From NCBI GenBank assembly GCA_944990035.1, contig CALYLX010000126.1, positions 1,302,001 to 1,366,000 on the forward strand: DNA of 64,000 bases, written 5' to 3'. This document shows positions 36,552-47,297 of the stretch, piece after piece (the stretch's first letter is position 1; each line of letters starts with the position of its first letter). Below the pieces are notes generated by a model. It was given only the letters and a program-made list of their open reading frames with translations, did no database searches and was not told where the DNA came from. The position numbers and the translations under genes are program-made. Source of the DNA: Clitopilus passeckerianus (taxonomy: Eukaryota; Basidiomycota; Agaricomycetes; Agaricales; Entolomataceae).

Positions 36552-37066
36552 CTAGATGTCAAAATCATCATCAGGATCCCTTCGTCTCTGATACTACAAT
36601 TACAAGGAATGAGCCTGGATGTGAATGCAATTGGGCTACTACTCACTGATATTGTTCCCATCTTCGCCTTCTGCGATTGGCCACCCTCCATCTGTTTGAA
36701 TCAGAAATATGATATCAATTTCAAGGGTCTGCGAGAGAGAGCTTACCTGCTCCAGAAGGTCGACGAGCTGGGCGTCAGTAACCCGTCCGCGGAGCTGTCC
36801 ACTCGTAGCCAACCTCGTCAGAAGCTCCTCAATCTTCTTCGATCTTTCGGGGCTGACGAGACTTATCCTTGATACTACATCGATGGGTTAACAGTGGTTA
36901 GGGTTGATACAGCTCAGTCCTCACATCGTTCACGAGCAGATGTATCGAGGATTGTCGCGATGAGATCTCGTTTCATCTGTTCCTCCTGCTGCCTGGCGGC
37001 ATCGTCGGCCGCTGGATTGGAACCTTGAGGAAGAGAGTCGGCCGGTATCTGTTTCAAGTTCTCCAT
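36552..37066 (-). CDS. PDCD5-family DNA-binding protein
   Basis: This small gene is split into four exons and was assembled by hand. Exon 1 from ATG 37066 gives MENLKQIPADSLPQGS, then QEEQMKRDLIATILDTSARER. Exon 2 (about 36871-36747) gives SRISLVSPERSKKIEELLTR and GQLRGRVTDAQLVDLLEQ. Exon 3 gives MEGGQSQKAKMGTIS, and exon 4 gives YQRRRDPDDDFDI then stop at 36552. The order of segments, the ILDxSARxR and LVxPEK-like motifs and the acidic C-terminus match PDCD5, a three-helix protein linked to cytosolic chaperonin (CCT) and cell death regulation in animals. The product is about 115-120 residues, close to the family norm. It shares a 179-base intergenic region with the divergent D-lactate dehydrogenase gene. 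Confidence 0.86.
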
Positions 37067-37245
37067 TATCGTCACCGTCACTAGCAAAGGGTATTACTCG
37101 TGTGAACCGCGTCTCGGAAGAAATGTCATCACCGTCTAAACTTGCAAGCTCGTCGAGGTCGGCTAAAAGTTGCCTTTAGGTGCAACCCTACGCCAAGTTA
37201 AATACGACCGTGACTATCGAAAACTTCTGGCAGCGTCGCCTCTCA
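37067..37245. promoter_or_regulatory. Divergent promoter region of PDCD5 and D-lactate dehydrogenase
   Basis: Only 179 bases separate the two divergent start codons, so the promoters are adjacent or overlapping. No TATA-like element is evident. Confidence 0.5.
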
Positions 37246-39664
37246 ATGTTTCGCCCTCAACGTATAGGAAGCCTTCGCCAACTGCGCCAGACGCGAACCC
37301 CAGGTTTCATCCCACTGGCACCGGTTCGTTGGTCTGCTCGCACCTTGTCCTCAGCTGCAAAACCATCTCCCTCGGCTAGCAGTCGACAATCTGGTTTGAA
37401 TTCCAAATGGCTGGCCTTTTCAGCGATAACTGCCGGTGCTGCCCTCCTTGCATACCTCGTTCCCGTAAGTTCTCGATCATGGGTCCCGTGTCGTCGGTCT
37501 TTCTCACTGAAGAATATTTGTCGCAGCGAAGGGTTTCCACAGAATCGCTGGAATTAGGTTATGCTACGGCCAAAGAGATTCAATTGGCCATATCTGACCT
37601 TCGGAAAGCGTTCCCCAACGCACACCAAGTTGTCACCGACGCTGCCGCCCTGAAAGATTACGGGTTCTCGATGAATTCGTATCACCCAGCATCGCCTCAC
37701 TCTGTCATTGTGAGATATCGTCCTCCCTTCGTTACTCCCATCTCATCGTACTGTAAGGTTCGACCGACAAGCACTGAGGATGTCGTCAAGATAGTGAACA
37801 TATCTCGCAAGTACAGGATGCCTATCACTGCTTACAGCGGTGGAACCAGCCTTGAGGGTCATACCTCTGGTGTAATTATAGTAATATCTTCAATCATTCA
37901 TCGGCTTATATTGCCGGTATTAGTGCCCACCCGGAAGTATTTGCATTGACATGTCTAGAATGAACAAAATCCTTCAAGTTAATGGTCAGCATTGAAACTA
38001 TTCTTCTATTGTGTCGTGCTAATTCGAATATCCCAGTCAACGATTCTGACTTAATTTGTCAGTCTGGAGCCCGTTGGGAAGATATCAACGATGCTTTGAA
38101 AGAGCAAGGGATCCCTCTATTCTTCCCCGTGAGTGGTTAATGACCTAGTGCTCTGCCGCGTGCTTACGGAGATCCATGTAGCTAGACCCAGGCCCTGGTG
38201 CTGTAGGTTCATCACCATCGAATTTCTGTAGAGAAGCTAATTTCAAATGATAGACTATTGGGGGTATGGTTGGGACCGGTTGTAGTGGCAGTGAGTTCTC
38301 AAACACGTCCATTAAAGTCTTTTTCGACCTAACGGAACATTAAGCGAACGCTGTACGATATGGAACTGCTAGGGGTGAATGGTTCCTTAATCTTGTAGGT
38401 GAAAAACCAATCTGTGATAGAATGCATGTTCTCACTCCCTTGTAGACCGTCGTTCTCCCCAATGGTGAAGTGATCAAAACCCGTCGAAGGGCTAGAAAAT
38501 CAGCCACCGGCTTTGACACCACTAAACTCTTCATTGGTGCGGAAGGGACGCTTGGTATCGTCACAGAAGGTATGAACTGTTTAGGAATAGTCTTAACTTT
38601 TTCTCATGGCCGTCTCTTTGTAGCAACGCTGCGATTGGCACCCCTGCTGCCAACTAAAGTAGCAATGGCTCAGTTCCCCGATGTTGAACATGCAGTTGTT
38701 GCAGTGCAAGAAATTCTCAACACGCCCTCAGGTCCCCATATCCGTATGTTTGACCTCTCGGGGACGTGAACGTGCATTGACTCGCTCTCGCAGAGTGCAT
38801 AGAATTGCTAGACGATAGAAGTAGGAGAGCAGTCTGAGGCCTAGCTTCATTCGCTGACGTCTGTCCTTTCCAGTGATGGCTGCTATCAACGATGCTGGTA
38901 TCGTGGATGCTCCTTACCCTGTTAAGGACACACTCTTTTTCAAGATCCAAGGCGACCCGGAATCCACCCAGATTGCTGCAAAGCAGATTCAGAAAATAGC
39001 CGACAGGCATTCGGGTTCCCAGTTCCGATTTGCAGCTACGGATCAAGAAGCAGACGAGCTCTGGCAGAACCGCAAATATGCCCTCATGTCTACTCTGGCT
39101 GCCAATCCCGGGACCCGATGCTGGACAACAGACGTCTGGTCAGTACATTTCTGATAGACGGAAGAGCTTATCTTGCTGATTAACGGTATCCTTCATCAGC
39201 GTCCCTGTCTCGAAACTCCCTCAGCTTGTTTATGAGACGAAGCAAGACCTCACTGAGTCTAAATTGCAGAGTACGATCGTGGGCCATGTTGGAGATGGGA
39301 ATTTCCATGCATTGATCCTTTTCCGCGACGATGATGAGTTGATGCAAGTCAATAATGCCGTTCACCGACTCGTGCATCGGGCTTTAGCTCTGGACGGAAC
39401 TTGTACGTTCTTCTCATAGCTGAAGGTCCCTAAAGGTGCTTACTATCCTCAAGGCACGGGAGAACATGGCGTAGGGTTGGGTAAGAAAGAGTATCTAGCA
39501 GAAGAGCTCGGCGAAGGCACCGTTGGATTGATGAGGACGGTTAAGAGGGCTATCGATCCTCTGAACCTCATGAACCCAGGAAAGGTACTTTGTTTAACTT
39601 CTCCATCCGTTAGTGCCCACTGACGAGTCCACCATAGTTGTATCCTGATCACAAGGAAGCTTGA
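37246..39664 (+). CDS. DLD1: D-lactate dehydrogenase (cytochrome), mitochondrial
   Basis: This FAD enzyme of the mitochondrial inner membrane or intermembrane space oxidises D-lactate to pyruvate and passes electrons to cytochrome c. ATG 37246 opens an Arg/Ser-rich presequence ([17 protein letters not shown]), then a hydrophobic segment ([19 protein letters not shown]). The FAD-binding domain has [20 protein letters not shown] and [16 protein letters not shown], continuing [20 protein letters not shown] and [20 protein letters not shown]. The C-terminal domain has [18 protein letters not shown] and [17 protein letters not shown], both conserved active-site and metal-binding segments, and ends [12 protein letters not shown]. 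There are about ten introns of 50-60 bases. Length and domain order are complete. Confidence 0.95.
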
Positions 39665-39791
39665 TCTACTGTTCGGGCTAGGGGGAAGGAGTGCATTCTA
39701 ACGCGCATTAGAGGCGAATATGATAAATCTAGATAAAGGCACCGTAATCTAAAAAGACCATTACACGAACACCCATCCTATGCAAATATGA

Positions 39792-42700
39792 TCAGAATAT
39801 TTCCATCCCTATAGGTCTAATTGCCTGCACCCGTTCCATCGCCTCGCGTAGTTCAGTCTCCGCGAGAAGTGTGGCATCTTTGGCAACTTCTAATCGCTCG
39901 AACAACTGCTCAGAATTCATCGACCTCACTCTCCCATTTTCTTCTACCAACCCCAGATTGTCGAACTTCCTCAGGGAGGTGCCACTGCGAGGTAGAAAGC
40001 CACGAGGATCCCATCCATTGTCATTGAATGACAGAATTGCCCGAACTGCTGCTGTGTTGATATCTCGGTGGAGTTCTTCCAACTTTGACAACTGCACTTC
40101 CATCCAACGAGCGCGACGCTCCAGAGCCAATGTGAGCGCGGCCACTTCGTCATCCTTGCCATGGGAATCTTCTCCGGCATCGTCCAAGAAGTCATCACCC
40201 TTCAGCATATCGCGTAGCACACCATCGAATGAGGAGCTGTCATCCCAGGTTGTACGCGGTAAGAGGCGGAGAAGGTCTGAGATGGTTTGGGTCAATGTTT
40301 CCAAGAGCTGCTGGAAGGAGGATACGGCATTGTCGATGGAGCCAGAAGGCATAGTATGGGAGAAGGAGCCACCGCCGACGGATAATGCAGAAAGAGCATG
40401 AACTAGGGGTCCGTATTCCAGAGGCATGGACGCCGTCGGATGAAGTTTGTGAAGATCGAAAAAAGGATGGTTTGGAAGGTCCATTGCAGGGTTCGCGATG
40501 TTGATTTCCTCGATCAAATCATAGATGGGAGTAGGGAGGTCGTAATCTGACTGGTATAGCAGATCAGACGTGCTGGTGGCTTTCTCGATGCCGGACGGCA
40601 TGAGGGTAGCTTCGGCAGTCGTTGTGGAAGGCGTGCCTGGTATATCATCATGAGCATTTCCCTCCTTTACCGGCCTGAGGGGCTTGGTAACGGGCTTGCT
40701 CTTCTTTGGTTTCTTGGACAATAACGGGACTTGTACAGTGGGCTCCTCCGGGGCTGGCAGGGAGGGCGCCTTCGGGGAGGGTTTTATTTGTGTCGGTTCC
40801 TCTTTGCTGGTGGCTTTGGGTATAATGTTCTGACCCTTGGCTTTGGGTTGCACAGGTCGGTCTTTCTGTGCTGCACGGCGAGCCTCGTTGGGAGTCTTCT
40901 CTGATTTTTCGGGTTGTTCTTTGGGTTGGGTCTTCCCAGGCTCGACAGCCTTCTCAACCTCTACCGCCTTTCTGTCTGATTTGGGTCGCTCAGTTGTCTT
41001 GGATGCCGCAGGAGCGGGCTTGGGTCGATCGTTCGTAGATTCAGCGATAGGGGAGGATTTATTCGCTTTTTTCTGGGCTTGTTCTAGGGTTTTTATCGCT
41101 GGCACCGATTTTAATGTGCTGGGCCCTTCACGAGGGCTATTATCTGCGGCGAGCGACGGCTGAAGCGCAGGAAAGTCAGACGCAGAGAAAACGGGAGAAG
41201 GTTTCGGAGAAGGTGGAGTCGATACTGAAGTATCAAGAAATCAGTATCAGATAGGGGTGGCGGTACCGTACGAGGGGAGGAAGACATTGATCAGGAATGT
41301 GACGTGTATTGGCGAGTTGAGGCATTCATTGCAAGTGACGCGAATAGCGGGAGGAGTGAGCCTGGGAGGTTGATCAACGCTGATCAAAATTCATCCGCAC
41401 TGAGAAAGTACGGCACTTGGTGATAGTGGCCTCCCTCCCCTCAGAACAGAACAAGATTGGATACTCACCATTGTTAACGGGTAACTCATTCGGATGGGGC
41501 CTCGATATTGTTTCCGGTCTATGCGCAGGCGGGAACGACAGGCCAGGTGGGGGGCCATGAGCAAGCACCTGGTTATAATTATCGTTTCCGTGATTTGGTA
41601 TGAATGGTGCAGAAACGATGGCGGGATCGGTGAATTGATTGTGATACGCCATGCCCTTGGCCAACATTTCAGGAGCTGTGATGCCAGATATTAGCTTTTT
41701 TTTTTGGTCTTGCAAAGGTTTTGCTTACCTGCGCTACCCAGCATAGCTCGCTCCTTGCTCGATTGAATGAAGTCCCTTAATTGCGATTCCGTTACGTCTG
41801 AGTTGAACAGAGGAGGCTGTTGCTCAACAAAAGGGCCTGAAAATTGAGGGGCCATGGGTTGTGGAAATAGCGATGTCGCGTCTGACATCTTCAGTGACTG
41901 TAATTTCAAGGCTGTAGAACCAAACACATTGGTTGTTCGGGGATTGACTTGACGAAGAGCTGATTTTGTTCCAGATGATTGCTTCCCACGAGCAAACCCA
42001 AAGCGAGAAACGCCACGGCTGATTTCATCGTCCGTTTGACTGCGGTGCGTGAGGGCGGGGGAGGACGTTAGCGATTCTGAACGATCCTCAGCCGCTTCGG
42101 CGAATGGATTGAAAGAACCCATGTAGCTAGTGGGACTGGACAACTGACTGTCGCGGCCTGCCACAGGATATCTAGAGGCATTATTATAGCCAGCTCGAGA
42201 GCCTTGTGGAATCTGCTGGAGACCAGGGGGATATATGAGGGGCGGCTGCGGGTTCGTCGAAACACGCAAAGCCGGAAAGGCATCTAGGTATGATCCATTG
42301 AAAGGAGTGCCGGGGTCAAATTGAAATTCAGGTATGGAATAACTCTCCGAATCTTCTGCCACAAGACTGGGGTCCAGGTTGAAGCTGAAACCGCCGTTGT
42401 CGCTGTGAGTAAGACTTTGTAGGGTTCTGTCAAGGTCCGGAAAGGGACTTTGATTTGCGGTTTCCGGGTCTGTATACTCTCTCCGTGCCTTCACATCATC
42501 CAAAAGTGCCCGCGCTGCAGTTGACATTTGATAAGAAGAAGAGGAAGACAGTAGGGGAGTTTGAGGAGATACAGATTCCGTTCGAGGAGGTCTAGCTGGG
42601 CTTAAAATACCAGGGGGAGGGGGGGCAGGTAGTCCAGGAGGTAGAAGTGGAAGTCCAGGGGGCAGAGGGGGTTCTGATGATCCAGTTTGAGGAACTAGTT

Positions 42701-44262
42701 CTGCCGCATCTTGGTCAGACTCTGTTACTCCTGAAGGCGCGGGGGAGAACGATGATGGTGGCCGAGTTGATTCAGGCCGTTCCAGAGGTGGCTGCGACTC
42801 AGGTTCAGGAATTGGCTGCACGGCCGGGACAACGGGTTCTGGGAGCTGCGCCACGGGCGGGATAGTTTTTGCCTCCTGTAATCGAGAACTACTAATGCGA
42901 GGCTCGGATGGGCCAGAGGTAGATCCACGGCTTTGCTTGGAGACGAGGCCTCGACGATTCTGTCGCATCGACGAAGATGATGTTGATACAGAAACTGCGC
43001 TGGGTGTATGCATTGTTGCGGGCTTCTGGGCCCAAGAGGCTGCTCGAGGCAATCCGACTATGGAGAGACAATTTAGTAACATTCAGTGGATCGAGTGTAA
43101 CTCTCAAACCTTCTGGCTCGTGACCCTTCTTGGAGGCGATGGTTCTTGTACGACTTTCGGTAGCCTTCATGGTGTGCTTTCTACATATGTACGACTGTTA
43201 GTACTTATTTTTGTTCTTTGAGAACTTACGCACAGCGTCGTTAAATCCTCCTTTGTGAAGCAATCTTTTTCGTCGCCCCATTCATGGAGATTCATGCAAT
43301 TCTGATCGTTGCAAGATGCCCCGCGAAGAAAGGCCATACAATATTTGGTTGTGCCATAGCTGGCTCGCATGACTTCACGCCCACTACCAGGTGAGGCAGT
43401 TCCATCAACGGCTGCAATACATCGCGCTGCATCCTCCTTTTTGTGAAAAGTTACATAAAGACCAACCACTGGGGCACCCCCACCGGATGGTGTGCGTTTA
43501 ACAATGAGGATCTTGGAAATTTTGCCGTATTGTCCGAAGTAATCGTGTGACCGCAACGTGGGGATGAGCTGGGAGGAGTATTAGATTAATAGGAAGCAAA
43601 TCAATGATGTGCATACCTCTTCTTTGGCAAAGCGAGGGCCAATGCCGACAATATACACGACGTTCCTCTGGACCACGCGAACATTCACGAGATGTCGCCT
43701 TCCTAACTGATCCAATTCCTTCCTTTCTCGCTCTCTCTGCTTTTTCTGCTGAGTCAGACGTTTGTGACTATAAATTAGAAAGTTTCTGGTCAGAAAACAT
43801 CTGCGACTAAAGAGATGCGTACTGACTCTTTGGTGTTTACAGGTTTAAACTCGATAGTGTCATCCGTATAAACTCTTCGACATGCCGGGCACTTCTTGTT
43901 GAGGTTCTCTTTGATGTGGTGCCAGCAAAAGCGGCATATCTAGCAGAGATGCAGAGCTTAGTGAGTTGTAATAATCATGCCGCAAGATCCTTTTACCTGA
44001 TAACCACAGACACACGGCTTGAAATTGAGATCAGATACATCCATTTCTTCGAGGCAGAGAGGGCACTCTGCATCTTCCTGATCATTGGAAACGCGTGTTC
44101 AACATTCTCCGTTCCTGTTAATGAATGGGAACATACCGCCTCATCATCACTCCAATACGCGTCTTGAACCCCCGCAAGAACATGCGATTTGGACTGGGAT
44201 ATAGATGTACCAGCATGAGGGGATGCTGCTGGTAAAGAATGGTGAAGATGAGCTCTGGACAT
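39792..44262 (-). CDS. NOT4: NOT4 (CNOT4) RING E3 ubiquitin ligase of the CCR4-NOT complex
   Basis: NOT4 ubiquitinates ribosomal and other targets in translation quality control and belongs to CCR4-NOT. After a 30-residue leader from ATG 44262, the C4C4 RING finger reads ECPLCLEEMDVSDLNFKPC then CGYQICRFCWHHIKENLNKK and CPACRRVY, typical of NOT4. A coiled-coil linker (HKRLTQQKKQRERERKELDQ) leads into the RRM (VYIVGIGPRFAKEELIPTLR, YFGQYGKISKILIVKRT, VGLYVTFHKKEDAARCIAAVDG) and a CCCH-like finger (CMAFLRGASCNDQNCMNLHE). Two very large Ser/Pro-rich exons (43082-41691 and 41105-39792) form a long disordered tail. Its end (39792) has helical residues resembling a coiled coil. The start was chosen because the upstream frame has no ATG. 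Confidence 0.93.
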
Positions 44263-44437
44263 TGCTGGGAATTTGGTCGAAAAAAGGTCGGAAACGCGGT
44301 GCACAATGAGGTCCAAGTGGAATCAGCAAAGTTTCTCACGTTGCAATTATTTGGCAACGAGTGTATCACGTGAGCTCAGGCTTCCCGATATGGACTGACT
44401 TTGATTTTCGAGTCGATCTCGCACTTGGACACGAGCC
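44263..44437. promoter_or_regulatory. Bidirectional promoter of NOT4 and tryptophanyl-tRNA synthetase
   Basis: The start codons at 44262 (minus) and 44438 (plus) are 175 bases apart and diverge. CACGTGA occurs at about 44367-44373, a possible E-box-like site; its function is not shown. Confidence 0.5.
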
Positions 44438-46000
44438 ATGACTGCAGACTCTTCAACAGCTCCTGAAATAAAACCTACAGACGCTCAGCCTCATGAGCAG
44501 GTGGTGACTCCCTGGGATGTCCAAGGAACTGTCACAGAGGACGGCAAGCAGGCCGCTATCGACTATGACAAGCTAATTGATCAATTTGGCACTCGAAGAG
44601 TTGATCAGGCCCTCTTAGAACGGTTTGAGAAGATCACTGGACATCGGCCACATATATTTCTAAGAAGAGGGATGTTCTTCTCGCATAGGTGTGACCTGTT
44701 AATGTGGTTACTTTGGCTAGGACTCACTCCACCCCAGAGAATTTGACAAGATACTAGATCGTTATGAGCAAGGGAAACCCTTCTTCCTATACACCGGTAG
44801 AGGTCCAAGCAGTGACAGTATGCACTTGGGCCATATGGTTCCATTTGTCTTCACCAAGTGAGCCAACCGACACATCTTTGAATCTATGTCTGAAGCAAAT
44901 GAGATAGGTGGATGCAAGACGTCTTTGACGTCCCACTTGTCATTCAATTGACTGGTAAGTAAAACCCACTATTCGGGACCCTGGAGAAGCTAAAAATACA
45001 AAGATGATGAAAAGTTCCTGTTCAAGCAAAAACTCAAAGTAGAGGATACAAAGCAGTTTGCTCGGCAGAATGCACGGGATATTATCGCATGCGGCTTCAA
45101 ACTAGAGAAGACCTTCATATTCAGCAATTATGATTACATGGGCGGCGCCTTTTACCAGAATGTCTCCAAGATATCTCGACAGATCACATACAGTCAGGCA
45201 AAAGCTACTTTTGGTTTCAACGACTCGTCAGTCACCATGTTGTCTTTTTTGGTCGATCCAAGTCGTCTGACCTCTTCATTAGGGATAACATCGGGAAAAT
45301 ACACTTTGCTGCTATCCAAGCGGCACCCTCATTTTCCAATACATTCCCCCAAATATTCGGTACTCAGACGAAGATACCTTGCTTGATACCCTGCGCCATT
45401 GACCAGGACCCTTACTTCCGATTAACGCGAGATGTGGCCTCGAAGCTCAAATATGAGAAGCCGGCCCTCTTGCATTCAAAGTTCTTCCCGGCATTGCAAG
45501 GCCCTCAGACCAAGATGAGCGCAAGCGATCCGAATAGCAGTATCTACATGACGGATACTCCGAATCAGATCAAGAATAAAGTCAACAAACATGGGTTTTC
45601 AGGTGGTCAAGAAACCGAGGAAGAGCACAGACAGCTGGGTGGAAATACCGATGTAGATGTTGCCTATCAGTATCTGACCTTCTTCTTGGACGACGACGAG
45701 GAGCTAGAGAGGATAGGAAAGGTTCGTAGTCCACGAGTTCAGGCCTCTATTTTTTCTAAACGATTTTCTCCAGGAATATCGCGCGGGAGAGTTGCTCACA
45801 GGTCAATTGAAGGGCAAATGTATCAAAATTCTGCAGGACTTCGTGTCAGACTTCCAAGATGTAGGATTTTGGCAGTGTTTTTCGTCGTAATCAATTCACA
45901 ATGTCTTCCACAGCGTCACAAGAAAGTCACCGAAGACGATATCAACGCCTTTATGGACGCACAGCGTGCTATCGACCCCTCGACACCATCGCCCAAATAA
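44438..46000 (+). CDS. WRS1: Tryptophanyl-tRNA synthetase, cytosolic
   Basis: This class I synthetase charges tRNA-Trp. ATG 44438 opens an N-terminal extension typical of eukaryotic cytosolic forms, then [20 protein letters not shown] and [19 protein letters not shown]. The catalytic domain has [20 protein letters not shown], in which HLGHM is the HIGH signature. [11 protein letters not shown] and [19 protein letters not shown] come next. The second signature is KMSAS ([19 protein letters not shown]). The C-terminal segment has [20 protein letters not shown] and ends [14 protein letters not shown]. Six or seven short introns are visible, the last at about 45859-45912. The length of about 440 residues is normal for fungi. 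It lacks a targeting peptide, so I infer the cytosolic form. Confidence 0.95.
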
Positions 46001-46092
46001 ATATCTCGTTTATATACACTTGGTATACTCGCAGCATTGTACAATTATCTAGCCGGTGGAATATCAGCTACAGCGGGGATTGATCTCGGTGT

Positions 46093-47065
46093 TCAGCTTC
46101 TGGTCCAATCAAACATTGGCCGCACACCATTCCGCTGACTAGTCCAATTGTCAAAAGCATCCAGTGCTGCTTTCCCCCAATCAAATCTAGCATGCTCTTC
46201 GGGAGAGGCTGGGCCATCAACGAATGTTATCAGACCTTGGTTCACTGGGTTGATGTAACCATCCTCGGCGCCCCTTTGAACCAGTTGTCGGAGAGGTTCG
46301 TAGTATGATTCAACGTTTAGGACGATCACCGCTAGAAAACTATTTGAACTTCTACTATTCAAAGATCGCTCTACACGTACGTTTATGGTGGATTCCAATC
46401 TGTGTCCAAGTGGTCACCTCCATGACCTAAGAGTGCCGCTTCAATCAGTGCTTGGGACTCGGAGGGGATCGGCCAGGTGCTCACCTCCTCAAAGGTCCCA
46501 AATCCTCCTGGAAGCCCAATAAAACCAGCCGAACGCTTTGCCATCTCCACCTTTCTCTCGTGCATGGATTCCACAACGATCTAAGATGCGAAAGGACATC
46601 TACCACATCATCAGATTGATCATTTGCGCCACGACTCACAGTTTGAAGCTACACACGATGGTTTCCCCCAAGCTTTCGTTAGTCCCTGTTTAATGTTGCA
46701 AATCAAACCCTTACATTTCCTTCGTTTGGTCGCCTTTCACTCCCCGCATCACCTGTGATCTTATCCTTCTCACCTCCGCGTGCGAGCATCGCATACGGGA
46801 TGACACCAGTTACCTCCCCTCCGTGCTCTAACACAGAATTGGAAACGACACCCATTATTCCCTGAGCGCCACCCCCGTAAACCAATGGTCGATTCTGTGT
46901 TGCCAATGCGCATCCCAACGCTAGATAGATTTCATCGATACTGTGGAGATTTCTGGAGCTCGCGGAGAACTCACACTGGGCGGCGTGCGCATAACTCGCG
47001 CGTTTCCCCATCGAAGAACCGCAGTAAACGGCGATCGCTCTCAAATCTTCGCCTGTGGAAGCCAT
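46093..47065 (-). CDS. LOG-family protein (cytokinin riboside 5'-monophosphate phosphoribohydrolase-like)
   Basis: LOG proteins cleave ribose 5-phosphate from nucleoside monophosphates; in plants they activate cytokinins, and fungal members can act on cytokinin nucleotides or AMP. ATG 47065 opens [20 protein letters not shown], the family's N-terminal strand. Next come [20 protein letters not shown] and [13 protein letters not shown]. The exon at about 46578-46490 gives [20 protein letters not shown] and the active-site motif PGGFGTFEE. Splicing across 46488-46428 restores [17 protein letters not shown], and a further short intron leads to [20 protein letters not shown]. The catalytic Arg and Glu of the PGGxGTxxE region are present. 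The C-terminus ends [11 protein letters not shown]. Whether this fungus makes cytokinin cannot be told from this gene alone. Confidence 0.88.
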
Positions 47066-47297
47066 GCTCAAGTGGAAAGTGTTCAATTTGGGAGAAAGAA
47101 GGAATGTGGTAAATCCCGTCGATGAAACACCACTGCACGTCGTTGCGGCTTATAATGCCGATAATCGATCACCAGACTTGCAAGCTTTGCGATATACTTC
47201 CCCGCTTCCACTCGGAGCTCATGAGTCATTGAGTAGATGGAGATAAGGAACTACTATCGACAAACGGGACGAGAAATACGCCGCTCGACAGGGTGCA

